Positions 1 through 11,929 of a stretch of 64,000 nucleotides of DNA are shown one piece after another. Position 1 is the first letter of the stretch, and each line of letters starts with the position of its first letter. A model generated the notes under the pieces. The model saw nothing but the letters and a program-made list of their open reading frames with translations, had not been told where the DNA came from and made no database searches. This DNA comes from Elysia crispata (taxonomy: Eukaryota > Mollusca > Gastropoda > Plakobranchidae). A program made the translations under genes and the position numbers. The DNA lies in assembly GCA_033675545.1 (NCBI GenBank), contig JAWDGP010006471.1, positions 321,501-385,500 of the forward strand. Direction: 5' to 3'.

Positions 1-457
1 TGAGCCTTTGCTCTGTATGCATTCAATTGAGGTAAAGAGCGCAATCTGTATTTTGTTTAAAACTAATTCTGAACTGGAAAGAAAAACTTGGATCCTATCT
101 GTACTCAGCATCAATGTTGTCAACAAGTTTCTATAGATGTTCTTAAGTCTATTGCTATTCAAAAAAAAACAACTTTAAAATCTAGGTTTATTATGCAACA
201 GCAACACACATAACAGTTATTAAAATTCAGCGACTGATAAGATCAATGTCAACCTAGTTACTATTAACCAGAAGATATTCTTTAAAAATAATATGATAAT
301 GTGACATTATGCTGGGGGCAAAAAAATTCAATCATGAGTAAATGTTAGCAAGGTGAACCACAATATGTAATGTTTTTGAATGAACTCACAGCAATACGCT
401 ACAAATCAAAGCATGAAAGTTCAGTGCAAACACAGAGATGGGAGCCCATAGACTCAC
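1..457 (-). other. SCYL2 intron, 3' part outside window
   Basis: AT-rich sequence downstream of the last visible SCYL2 exon. I see no exon, repeat or RNA gene in it. Confidence 0.75.
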
Positions 458-607
458 CGCCTGATCTGCCACATTGACAGCCTGCTGGACAAACTCGCAG
501 CCTGCCAACTTCCAGGTGCCGTTCTTGGCCAGCACAATGGAGCTAGGGCAGATATTTCTGTGGATCATCTTAGCATCGCTGTGTAAAAAGCCAAGGCCCT
601 CTAGAAT
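458..607 (-). CDS. SCYL2: SCYL2 exon 5: degenerate catalytic loop
   Basis: The acceptor TACTTTCAG|ATTCTAG and donor CAGGCG|GTGAGT bound exactly 50 codons. It encodes ILEGLGFLHSDAKMIHRNIC, then PSSIVLAKNGTWKLAGCEF. The catalytic loop has HRN instead of HRD and the DFG position is replaced, so phosphotransfer by the usual mechanism is not expected. No next exon is visible between 1 and 457, so the gene continues past the left edge. Confidence 0.94.
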
Positions 608-3600
608 CTGAAAGTATTTGGAAAAAATGAAGAGTCCTTTGTTCCATGTTAGATGTAGGACAGTCTCGCAATATCTTTTATCGGGCACTGATAAAAAAAA
701 TAATGGCATATTTAGAAACTACGGCTACTGTATCTTTAAGTAGGTATATAACCTTTTATCTTTTAATGATTAAGCAGAGTATACCTCTCTCAGTGAAAAA
801 AATATACTTGGCCTCACTACCTCATCCTGTTTTTAACCTTCAGCTTATCAGTCTCCAAACTCAGCAAAAATTTGTCATTGCTGGAGCTTCTTTAGCATAA
901 TATTTACAGGGCAGTTGGCACTTTTTAATTGTCAAAACATCGGTAGCTTGAATCATTTTAGGGTTATTTAATTGTGTACATTAACACTGAATGCAAAAAA
1001 CACACGAGGAGGCCTTTGGTCTAAACATAATTTAAACTTAGCAGAAACACAAAAAGAAATAAAAGCATACTTGCAACAGTCCATGCTTGATCTCCACCTC
1101 AAACAAGGTAAAATTTTCCAAGAACTTTGGCGGGTTGTTGCCCATATTATCACGAGTGCCAAGAACATTTGCAAGACTGGAGAACACAGGCTCAGTGGCA
1201 AAGGCCAGGGCTTCCCTGCAGGAAAATTTTAAGTAAAACATTTACTTCTGGTAAGAATGAACTTCTGGCCTTTCCTTTGAGAAGATAGTTGTTATCAATA
1301 ATACACTCAAGGGAACTCTAAGCATCCTATATATAATTTCAAATTATAAATAAATTATTAGTATTGAAGTTAACACTGTAAATTAACAATCTCTGACCTA
1401 GTCTCTTCGAGCGGATGAATGACAGAGAGGATTCTGGGATGTCTCAGCTTTGTCAGTTGTTGGACTCCTCTCCGCAGGGAATCGATGATGACTTCCTTGT
1501 CCCTCTTATGGTGCTTGTCTATCTGCTTTTTCTCAAACAGGAATACCGATGCTTCCTGAAGGCAAGGATGCAAGAGTGCATAAAAGAAATGCGCTGTGGC
1601 TGAGGGTTACTTGCATTGACAACTTTTGGTTCAAACTTGACTTTTGAAATAGATGAAACTCCCTTTGCCTTATCTAAATAACAACAAAAAATACGATTAT
1701 GTAAAATTCATGATGATAACCGAAATGAAAATGAGTTATGGATTCAGTGAGATTAAAAAAAAAAAACATTTACATAAGATATAAGAGAATTTATAGAAAT
1801 AGATGATAGAAGATGGTTGAATGAGGTATATTTGAAGGATGTCAGGAAAAAAAGTTCCGACCATTATGTTATTTCTTAGGAGTGGGAAGTTGATTGAATA
1901 AGAGAGAAGCAACAAAGTAAAGAAATGACAATCTCTATTTGAGTTAAATATTCATTCAACATCTTCCAAGTGAGAACAGCTAGTAACTTTGCAATCATTC
2001 CAAGCTGTGATAAAAAATAATATCTGATCTGAAATTAGGATTTTTGATAACCCAGCTTACAAAAATCCAATCATGTTCTTGAAAAAAATTTTCAAAATCA
2101 AAATGAAGATTGTCACTTCCAACCAATGATACTATTAAAAAAATTGACTCAAACTTGAATCATTACGACGTTCAACAGAAAATAAGTTTTCTTGTATTCA
2201 AGCCACATTCCAAATTAGCAGTCAAAGTTTTGACAACACAAGTTTAATATGAGAGTTATTGCCTGAAATGATTATGATTTATTCGTAAATGAAATAAGTC
2301 TGTGGGAAAGTACACCCTTCTATAAAACATAGACTCAATTGTACCTCTTTTGTGCTTTTTTTCACTGCAGAAAACACCTTCCACATGAGGGCTGGCCCAG
2401 TGCTTGCTACCTGGCCATAGATATCAAAATCTCTGGAGAGAGGGTTGCCGGGAATGACATGACTCACAGCGCTCTTAAGGCGTGTGAACATGTCCATCTT
2501 GGGGCCCGACTTGTGACCACTGGGCTTGTCCCCTTTCTGCCTGGGATTAGCGACTGACAGAGAGGTGGGTGCCTGCTCTGGCTCAGGCTTGTGTGGGAGC
2601 TCTGCTATCTGTTGCTGCTTCTGCTGGAGCTTCTGCTTCTTCCTGTCCTCCTGGGAGGAAAATTTTCGAGACAGGAGAACCCATTAAATGTTGCAAATGC
2701 CTAGATCTCCTATATGTATATATACATATATATATATATTCGTTAGACAATCTCCAAAAACATCAAAAAGAAATTGGATGCTACCAAAATACGTTTGTTT
2801 TTGTTTTTGTTTTTTGTTTTTTTCTTCAAGAAAATTGATAAGAGTATCTTGGACAGAAGGTAAGGCCTATGAAGAAGTGTTACAACTGGCAGGAATGAAG
2901 CGCACACTGGTAAAACAATCATGGAGAGACAGTTGAAGTTCCCATTTTAACAGAAAAAGTGAATTGAAAAAGATCATGCTCTTTGGAAAAATTGAAGGAA
3001 AAATTGAAGAAAAATAAACAGGGGAAGAAAAAGAACAACATATACATACAGGCAGTCTGAATGCCTTTGCAAACAGACAAAAAAAGATGCTCAACAACAG
3101 ATTCGGATTTGAGGAAAACCTCTATGTTATGACTTTCATTTCAGCGAGTTAAACATTTTAATAGACTAATAGACTCTATATATTTACAATGTATACCCTT
3201 GAGTAAAGGCACCCCTCTTTCATGACCTGTACCCCTAACCTTGAATGAAGGCACCCCTCTATTATGACCTCAAGATCTCTATAATTAATAAGTGTTAAAT
3301 GAGGGTTTTCATAGCGTTTAAATCTTTAGTCCTGCCTGAGACTATAGATGGCTGTTATATAACTTCTATGATAAATTACAATAATACACTGCAGTGTTAT
3401 CGTTTTTGTACACAAAGTGGCTGATAAAAAAGAGCATAGCTATTGCCTTGGATGTAAACAACGCGCATTCGATCAATGGGATAGACAATCATGAAACGCC
3501 AGTTTCAATGCCCATTAACCAAGAGGAAAAAACGTAAATAAGATATACCTTCAAGGATTATGATAACTCTAAGGTTCACAATAATAAAAACTTTTCTTAT

Positions 3601-4261
3601 CTCATCAGGCATTTGATATGACAGGTTTAGAAGAAGTCAAGAGTTCGTATACAATAAAGAAATTTACTTTCACAAAGAAGTCCTTCATAACCTGAAATAT
3701 TTGGCGGGTATGTCGACCATATTCTCAATGGATTCCCCTTTACAAGTAGGAACGAGTCAAGCACTTTCAAATTAGCTTGTTGATTTATCTCTCAAATAAA
3801 TACCCGGAATCTTTTTTTCCCCATTTCTATAATCACTAAAAAAAATGAATACTCCATACCCCCTGGCAAACTGATTCAGATATTAAGTTATTAGATCAGA
3901 TCGACAGACAGTAGGAATTGGTACTAGCACCAGCGACACCAAGACAAGCACGCATTGATCTAGGTATTTGAAGACAGCAGGTAATGTTAAATAGGTGCTC
4001 ATAGAAAAAACCAATCGAACCATTACTAAGTATTAATCTTTGGACTAAGTTAAGCATGTGTTTGTGTAGATCTACATATTGATCACCAAGTTATCATCTC
4101 ATAAACTAAAACAACGCCGACTCTAGCCCCGTTCATTTTTTCCCACTGATCCAACCACGAAAAGTCCATCGTGGACGCGCGTGACCATCGTGGACGCTTC
4201 ACGCGCGTGGACTCACCAGCCATCTGCCAACACGGCCTTTCTTGGGGGCCGGGGCTGCCAT
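458..4261 (-). CDS. SCYL2: SCY1-like pseudokinase 2 (CVAK104), 5' part of gene
   Basis: Five exons (4261-4217, 2650-2345, 1555-1398, 1215-1071, 607-458) join in frame to 268 codons. The family is a SCY1-like pseudokinase with C-terminal HEAT repeats that associates with clathrin and AP-2 on endosomal and trans-Golgi coated vesicles. The joined protein matches vertebrate SCYL2 closely: GNPLSRDFDIYGQVAS, KKSTKEEASVFLFEKK, IIDSLRRGVQQLTKLRHPR, FATEPVFSSLANVLG and GLLQILEGLGFLHSDAKMIH. The catalytic HRD is HRN (IHRNICPSS) and the DFG position reads GCEF, as expected of a pseudokinase. The rest of the kinase fold and the HEAT repeats lie beyond position 1. An in-frame stretch of 66 residues precedes the methionine (MDMFTRLKS) that aligns with the usual start. 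The family call is secure; the 5'-most exon is less so. Confidence 0.93.
1071..1215 (-). CDS. SCYL2: SCYL2 exon 4
   Basis: The acceptor CCTGCAG|GGAAGC and donor TTGCAA|GTATGC bound this exon. The first base completes the Arg codon split across the intron. It then encodes EALAFATEPVFSSLANVLG, a variable loop (TRDNMGNNPPKFLENF) and FEVEIKHGLLQ. The hinge-like TEPV motif is typical of SCY1-like pseudokinases. Confidence 0.95.
1398..1555 (-). CDS. SCYL2: SCYL2 exon 3
   Basis: The acceptor TTCAG|GAAGC and donor ACTAG|GTCAGA bound this exon. It encodes EEASVFLFEKKQIDKHH-type sequence through RRGVQQLTKLRHPRILSVIH and ends PLEET plus two bases of the next Arg codon. This corresponds to kinase strands beta 3 to 5 and helix C, and it matches vertebrate SCYL2 almost residue for residue around RGVQQLTKLRHPR. 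Confidence 0.95.
1556..2344 (-). other. SCYL2 intron 2
   Basis: AT-rich intron with oligo-A runs. No other feature is visible. Confidence 0.8.
2345..2650 (-). CDS. SCYL2: SCYL2 exon 2: N-terminal extension and start of pseudokinase lobe
   Basis: The acceptor TTTCCTCCCAG|GAG and donor AAAGAG|GTAC bound 102 codons in phase 0. The first 51 codons encode a basic, glutamine-rich segment (EDRKKQKLQQKQQQIAELP) followed by a Pro/Ser/Lys-rich linker. Then comes MDMFTRLKSAVSHV, which aligns with the usual SCYL2 N-terminus, followed by GNPLSRDFDIYGQVAS and WKVFSAVKKSTKE of the N-lobe. If the 5' exon is wrong, translation would start at the methionine whose codon begins at 2497. Confidence 0.88.
2651..4216 (-). 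other. SCYL2 intron 1
   Basis: Long 5' intron if the first exon is correct. It contains an (AT)n-rich patch near 2715-2740, a T-rich patch near 2795-2825 and a small tandem duplication at 3197-3270. The part next to the donor (4160-4216) is CpG-rich. No further exon is recognised. Confidence 0.6.
3197..3270. repeat. Short tandem duplication, 42-bp period, 2 copies
   Basis: Two copies of a segment that starts CCTTGARTRAAGGCACCCCT and ends ATGACCT lie next to each other with a 42-bp offset and a few mismatches. Confidence 0.7.
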
Positions 4262-4370
4262 CTCGACAGGCGAGTCCGGCGTGTCCGGCTGCTTGCTGTA
4301 CCGGTGAGTCATGACAAGTGTGAGCGCCTGGAGAACTTGACCGTCGGAGAGGCTAGTTCGATCATTTAAT
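4160..4370 (-). promoter_or_regulatory. CpG-rich candidate promoter/5' region of SCYL2
   Basis: This is one of the few CpG-rich spots in the window. It surrounds the putative SCYL2 start at 4261. A segment CCATCGTGGACGC occurs twice (about 4167 and 4188), with ACGCGCGT next to it in both orientations. Its position just upstream of and inside the first exon suggests a promoter. No core promoter element can be assigned with certainty. Confidence 0.4.
4217..4261 (-). CDS. SCYL2: SCYL2 candidate first coding exon
   Basis: This minus-strand exon starts at an ATG in good context (GAGATGG) and encodes MAAPAPKKGRVGRWL. It ends in phase 0 at a strong donor (CTG|GTGAGT). The next exon begins in phase 0 after a good acceptor, so the two join without a stop. 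The region is richer in CpG than its surroundings, as expected near a transcription start. Transcript support is not visible here, so this is inferred from phase, signal strength and composition. Confidence 0.6.
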
Positions 4371-5181
4371 CAGAGGACAGCAGGCTTTGTAGAGCACCCG
4401 AGAAGATTGAGTTGGCTGAGCATGTATATAACACGAACCCGTATAGTTCGTAATAGCTGCTTTCCGATATATATGTCCCCTGTCTAGTTTGTTGGTTTTT
4501 GGCAGTATGTTGGTGATTTTTTCGGGAAAGACCCGCGGAGGTTTAAACTTTAATTGGTTCCTAGTTAGCCAGCGGCTGTACACATAATGACAAGCTAATC
4601 CAATGTGAATGCACAGTTTGATGACGCAAAATATCAAATCATGAAAACCATCTGAACTCAGGTGGAAGGTGAGAAAGGAACTAATGTTAGACATGATTTT
4701 AAAGATCAAAATGGTATTGGTGGCTTTTAATTTTCACAGAAAAATACGTGCAGATAATAATAATAATAACTCGACTCCAAAGCGAAGAGAAGAAAACCGA
4801 GTTCATTACGTCACCCATGAAATTTTTCTGCGGAGCCGATGTGTAAAAAGTCGTTTTTCCTTTTTTCTTTTCCTTTTTACCCATAATAATGTAAACTTAA
4901 GCAAACACTGCAATGGTAATTACTATAGCAGGGCGCATTCTCAGTGAGATCGTGGATTACCCCCGTAAAAAAATTTTTCCTCACTAGATGGAAACGAGCA
5001 CGATTAGAACAGAATTTAAAATTGCACGAATCGTTTGTTTAGGGAGAAAGAATTGCTCTAAAGAAACAAATACTCGCAAAAAGCGTTTTACTAGGTTGAG
5101 TGGCAGTTCAATGACACAATGAAATACACAAGGCATTCATCGTAGACTAAGATGCGAATAAAAACCAACTCGCAGCCATTT

Positions 5182-5316
<135 letters not shown>

Positions 5317-5421
5317 CCTCTTTGAAATCGCATTATGCAGCTGAGTTATGCAACATTTTTTTTTTTGCAGATTAAAAAAATCGATTCAACCGAATTATAA
5401 AACGCTGTACCAAACTGACGC

Positions 5422-5439
5422 GGGGGGGGGGGGGGGGGG
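5422..5439. repeat. G18 homopolymer
   Basis: Run of 18 G on the plus strand, close to the CT tract and just before the GA/GACA tract. Its length is likely to be polymorphic or affected by sequencing. Confidence 0.9.
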
Positions 5440-5530
5440 AGATTTAAGTGGTTAATGCGCCCCAATACGATCAATCTTGCTGTAAGAAGTCAAAGTGATG
5501 AAAAGGCAAGATGATAGCAGTCTTGAACAA

Positions 5531-5841
<311 letters not shown>

Positions 5842-7961
5842 GAAGAGCAAATGTTTATATAATATGATCTAAGACCACCTCTGACTTTCAGAACAAAGTC
5901 CAGTGTTAATTATTTATGCACAAATACTTGACGACTCATCGTTGTCCATACCAAAAGCATTAACGTATACGATCATCGGATACTTTGTACATTTATTAAT
6001 ACTAAAGGAAAAACTCTGCCCCTATCGACTTTATATGAAGAGTGATATTCCTGTATTAAAAATTCAGCGCCATACGCCTTTCGATCATTTTGGCAGCTTG
6101 ATTGTGTATTATCTCATATTGACTTTCGTGAGATTCGGAGAGCCTCTAGAGAGGAACAAAAAACTCCTGATTCTACTGTTTTCTATTGACAAGACAGTTA
6201 TGCTGGTTTCGCAATTTAGGACTATGCTAGTATGTAGGATCCACACATCTGTTACTGATTGCGACACGTGTGCTCTGAGATTAAACGTGCATTCCTAAAT
6301 CTTCATGGTACCTTTTTTCGGTCGCCTTTATATCCAGATGTGTGTAATACTCGTGTTCAATATAATAAACCAAACTACAATAAAATTACGACGACAAAAA
6401 AACCCTAAAAAAATATGTTTGAGGTCATCACACTTAACCGCTCTCAAAATCTCACACCCAGGTTCTCTCTGTGTCGTTGAAAATTATCCTGATTCCGTCA
6501 TACCTCATTTATGGGCTTAATACGGTGTAGGGGTATTAAAAAAAGGGCTTTAAATCTGTTCTGATATGGTCTTTCACAAAGTTTATGATTTTCTTTCCCC
6601 AGAGCAACCAAAATATATCACCCTAAACGGTTTGGAGGTGCCTACCACTACCAGGCTTCAAAATATCCTAGTGAGATTTAATGTGTGTCTGATCCTGGCT
6701 TGGTTACTGCTTTATCACAATGAATTTCGAGTAGGGTTACACCTTGGTCAAGATGTCACCAAGGTTTAGTTCTGTGTAGATCAGATTAGACTGTAGGAAT
6801 ATGAAATAAATCATGAAACTCGTTATCGATTTGAAATGTTGGCTTTAGACCATGTAAATATGCAGAAATACTAGGCCTTGAGTATCAAATAAGTGAAAAA
6901 GATAAAAAAAAAAGATAACATACGATTTACTCTAAAGTTATTCATCCCCCTGGGGGGAATTCAAAATTGTATACGTAATTCCAATGTATTCGACGATCAT
7001 AATCTCAAATTTAAATCATGTATTCCTGTCGATAGCAGTAAAATGTGCAAGTCTATACAATATAACATCATGATTTCGTTACAAGACACGGCAAGTTTTT
7101 AGAGACTTCAGGGACTGCATCCCTTGGCCGTTTCAATAGTTCGACCAACACAGTATTATTGTTCAATACGTTGTGACCCATCCACGAAGCTAGGCTACTT
7201 TTTTTTATACTGGACAGGATTTTTGTAAAGGATAGCAGGTCATACCTTTGGGCTGACCAGGGCGGTACGGAGAGCTGAGCATGGAATATGATGCCCTGAC
7301 CTTTCATGATGATCAATTAGGTTGAACACACAACTATTGATTTGCTGAAACATCCCGCCCGATCCACTACTAGGAAACCAAGAGGTCGGTCACTCAAACA
7401 AATATGAGTGTAATACAATCATAAATAGGAATTCAAGGCTATTGCAAGGAAATTAAGCCAACTCAAAACTTCCCTATCCCAGAGCCTTGCGAGGGCAAAC
7501 TAATGCAGTACAATAAACAGCGGTTTATGCCATTAAGGAGCTCTTGTTTTCAGAGAATAATAATCATTACATTGGGCAAAAGCCAAGACCTCTGAGAAGT
7601 TACTTTTTCGCTATCAATTTTTATGTCATGGCTGACTTAGAATTTGAGTTTCTCAGTGAATATTCAGCTGGTACTTTCAATCATTGTTTATGATTATACC
7701 AGTTTTGACGTGGCTACTCCGACAAACACAGGACAGCCAGTGTTTACAAAGAAGATACGGTCAGACATTAGAATATATTGTAGAGGCGAGACACGGCTAC
7801 GTGGTGTAAAGTTTCATCTATGCATACTCTTAATTAACAACTCCACAGTAGTACACAACTTTCCCATCCCCTCAATAAGTAAAAGGACATACGATCTAGT
7901 AGGTTTATAAATGGCCATCCGACCCATCCACAAATGTGCATAAGCCAATGAAACACACGCA

Positions 7962-7985
7962 TATATATATATATATATATATATA
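7962..7985. repeat. (AT)n microsatellite
   Basis: About 12 AT units with no interruption. Confidence 0.9.
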
Positions 7986-9757
7986 CACGGAGTTCAGAAT
8001 CCACCACCTATTAGAAGGTAATAACAGTACTGTGTCCTGACGTGACGCATCCTGCTGTTCGCTTAGTAGAAAAGCACCAGCTGGCGCGACCCAAACAAAC
8101 TGTACCATACAGATACACCACAGAGATAATGCCAGTTCTCTCGGTCCCAGTGTTTCGGTGCTGTCCACAGAACACGATTCGAATAAGCGAATAGCTCGAG
8201 CCTATGTATAAATTCCCGAATAGCCACCGCTTCAAAAATATCCTTTATGTTTTGTTTTTTTTTTTTCTGTTTTCGATTATTCGAACTGAAGTAGCAATTT
8301 CAATCAGTTCGACTCAAGATGAGCTGCGCACATTAGCATCTCTCGCTCAACGTAATATTGGCTGAAAATATATTAGTTGTGAAACTATATAAAGTACTAG
8401 CTTTGCGTAGAAAGCTATTCTAATTCAGGATTTTGTTCGAAGAAAAGGTCGAGTTAATTATAGCACTACCGATCACAAAAAGCCTTTTTTTTCCCCTAAT
8501 GAATGCGTTTTTTGTTTTTTTTTTTGTTTCAGCATCGATAACCTGTTGGATGGGAAAGAATTTGATGATCAAACACTTTGCATCAGCTGTGCGATTTGAC
8601 TTACTTCCACTTGAATATATTCTTTTTACTACATATTTTGGAGACTCTTTACTTGTCTTATAACGGTCATAGTTTTCATGCCGACTTTATCGAAAGACTG
8701 AAAAACGGCAAAGACTTCCACGGAACATTTTGTAAAAAATCCCATTAACAGAGATACAGCTCATTCTGAGGAGCGCTGGCCTGGCCATTAGGAGGTCCTC
8801 AATTCTAGGCTCGGACATCTGGAGGTTGGGGTCGGATTCTGTCTTAACAGCGCAAGCCCTGACTAGAAAGACAACCGCAAATCTCAGTGTGAGATCTTTC
8901 AGGAAACTTTCAGGAAATTTAGGAGACGGAGAATAACCACAACGTGGTTAGACTTTCGGCAAGGAAGACAATAAAGCGGGTATTATCAATGAACTATCGT
9001 TACGAAGCGGCTCAATAGATCTAACTCAGGGTCGAGTGAGTTCTGAAATAATTGAACTTTTTCTTAATTTTACTATACACTTCCACATACATTAAACATA
9101 TGTTTCCTATGAGCATGGGCGCTATGCCCACCTCAAAATGGCCAGTTCCGATTTACGCCGACAATCGATATCATTGAGAAAAAAATTTCAAGGGGTCATT
9201 TTGGCCTCCAAAGTAATGCATCCAAGAAGGCTGGAGAGGGTAGCGTAACCGTTGTGTGGGTACAGATAATATCGCACGAACAGGACTCATAATATGAGTT
9301 GATTGTGAACTTAACAGTGTTAAAGAAGTTTTTTTGACTGGTGCATCTTGGTAATTCATCCGGTTAACAGCACGCGTGGAAAAAGTAATACAGCACAGAC
9401 TCTATTTCCCTGCCGTGTAGTCCAAAGGTTCCATCACAGATCAACCAAAAAAAAATTAATAACAAAAAATAATAACAAAAAACAAATGCCGCTGAGTCTT
9501 ATTCTAACGTTTTCATACATTTCGAACTTTGGTGGAAGTAATTGAAAAAAAAATTACACTGGACATAAACACATTGTCTCTTGATCAGAGACGGATTTGA
9601 TTACTGAGACCTCCACTCCACCCATCAAATTTGTAAATGTTGCCCGGGTCCATGGGGGAAAGTAGAGGTTTGCATACGCGATGTGTGTAAAGGCAGGCAG
9701 GCAAGGCTTGAATCACACATCTTTATCTTACTACTTTATAACTTGCAGACTATGATA

Positions 9758-10125
9758 AAGCTTCACTAGTGTTGTCCTTTTCTACATTGTTTCCACGGCC
9801 CAAAAGCTTCACTAGAGTTGTCCTTTTCTACATTGTTTCCACGGCCCAAAAGCTTCACTAGTGTTGTCCTTTTCTACATTGTTTCCACGGCCCAAAAGCT
9901 TCACTAGTATTGTCCTTTTCTACATTGTTTCCACGGCCCAAAAGCTTCACTAGTGTTGTCCTTTTTTACATTGTTTCCACGGCCCAAAAGCTTCACTAGT
10001 GTTGTCCTTTTCTACATTGTTTCCACGGCCCAAAAGCTTCACTAGTGTTGTCCTTTTCTACATTGTTTCCACGGCCCAAAAGCTTCACTAGTGTTGTCCT
10101 TTTCTACATTGTTTCCACGGCCCAG
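9758..10125. repeat. 46-bp minisatellite, 8 copies
   Basis: The unit begins AAGCTTCACTAGTGTTGTCC and ends CACGGCCCAA. Eight copies start every 46 bp from 9758 to 10080, with only single-base differences (for example TAGAG at copy 2 and TAGTAT at copy 4). Confidence 0.97.
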
Positions 10126-11389
10126 AAAGAGAGAGAATATCCTGATTGCAAATAGTAATTTTATCTAGAGCTAATCGTATGACTTCGGAATAACTTTCAA
10201 GTCCCACTAAGTTCAGGCAACGGAATTTATGGGCATTTAGTGCTCTCGTGTTATTTGGATGTGATATATGTCTCGATAAATCACGCAACATAAATGTGAA
10301 GTGACATACATGCGGATAAGCACCGCATTTTACAAAAAAAGAGTTTCAATTCTATCATCATTCACCATCGCACGCCTCACTTCCAGGCACGATTTTTACC
10401 CATAATCTCGTTTTCAGTACTTTGATTGTGGAACTTCGCGTAGAGAATACGACCATCCCCTCCTGAGATACGCAAAGTTTTACGGCGCAATATAGCTTGT
10501 CATGAGCCTCTAAGTTCGGCGGTATTCAAATAGTATTAGAGTATTCAAAAAAAGTCTGTACAGAAATGTCATTTGGTGGCATACATTTCATATAGAAAAA
10601 TAGATTTAACAACAGTCCGTAAGAATAACACCACGTTAGCTAACACAGAATTATTGTTCTTTGCAATACAATGAATGCTCACACCCAAAAAAACGCTCTC
10701 TCTATCTTGGGACCCTACGTAAACTTAGATGCTAAAGCAGGTATGAAACCATTAAAAACAGTCGCTATCCATCCTAGCTAGCGCACAGCCAAAACAAACT
10801 AAACCTGCGGAGACACCCGTGACTTCTGCCTGCTACATGAGTACCAGCTGTTGCTGCGAGCTGGGTTGGGTTTAGCACATCCCTGTCAGCGACATCGAGC
10901 TGGTTTGCATAATCAGTGAGGCCCGTCTCTTGCTCACTCACGGTGACAACAAGCGGAGAAAGAATGCTCACCGACGGTCCTAACAGTGATGCTGGTGATT
11001 GGTGGTGATCCTACTCCAAGTTATTTGCGTCGTTATGTCGAAAGCTCAGCGTTTAGAGCGTTGGGATGACAACAACGACGTTCAGAGATTGATTCCTTGT
11101 GGCGGGATATATGGCGGTGGAGTTGAACATCATCTGACTAGCTCTACGCCTCCTTAAACACAGGCCAAACCACCGAAGTCAACAGATTTCCATGAGTGAT
11201 CTATTTCTTTTAATATTTTAGCACAATTTAAAACAGAATTATGCTCAGAATTTTGCTAAGCCCACAAGCCCACTGGGAAAAAAAATATTGATCTGTCCTA
11301 CCTCCGCCAAATGGTTAAATGATAAGGCCCACTTTTACACTTAATCCAAAGGTTTGTTTACTTCACTCCCCGACATGTTCCTTGGGAAG
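10126..11389. other. Intergenic between two minisatellites
   Basis: Unique sequence. A short plus-strand ORF (about 40 codons, from the ATG near 11036) starts MSKAQRLERWDDNN but matches nothing I recognise. No gene is called. Confidence 0.55.
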
Positions 11390-11929
11390 CCTTGAACAAG
11401 CTCCATCCTTGACGTGGCGGGAGACACAGTCTCAGTAACACTAGCGGCCACGGTTGGCTGCGGAAACCTTGAACAAGCCCCATCCTTGACGTGGCGGGAG
11501 AGATAGTCTCAGTAACACTAGCGGCCACGGTTGGCTGCGGAAACCTTGAACAAGCTCCATCCTTGACGTGGCGGGAGACACAGTCTCAGTAACACTAGCG
11601 GCCACGGTTGGCTGCGGAAACCTTGAACAAGCTCCATCCTTGACGTGGCGGGAGACACAGTCTCAGTAACACTAGCGGCCACGGTTGGCTGCGGAAACCT
11701 TGAACAAGCTCCATCCTTGACGTGGCGGGAGACACAGTCTCAGTAACACTAGCGGCCACGGTTGGCTGCGGAAACCTTGAACAAGCTCCATCCTTGACGT
11801 GGCGGGAGACACAGTCTCAGTAACACTAGCGGCCACGGTTGGCTGCGGAAACCTTGAACAAGCTCCATCCTTGACGTGGCGGGAGACACAGTCTCAGTAA
11901 CACTAGCGACCACGGTTGGCTGCGGAAAC
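11390..11929. repeat. 77-bp minisatellite, 7 copies
   Basis: The unit begins CCTTGAACAAGCTCCATCCT and ends GGTTGGCTGCGGAAA. Copies start at 11390, 11467, 11544, 11621, 11698, 11775 and 11852. They are nearly identical, and markedly more GC-rich than the flanking DNA. Confidence 0.97.

Noticed and set aside
4362-4709. 115-codon minus-strand open frame upstream of SCYL2
   Set aside because: No recognisable family and it does not join SCYL2 by phase and splice sites.
5903-6298. 131-codon plus-strand open frame
   Set aside because: No recognisable family, no splice or codon-use support, and AT-rich chance frames of this size are expected here. It could be revisited with transcript data.
9758-11929. 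CRISPR-like repeat array
   Set aside because: The two arrays are pure tandem repeats without unique spacers in a eukaryotic genome.
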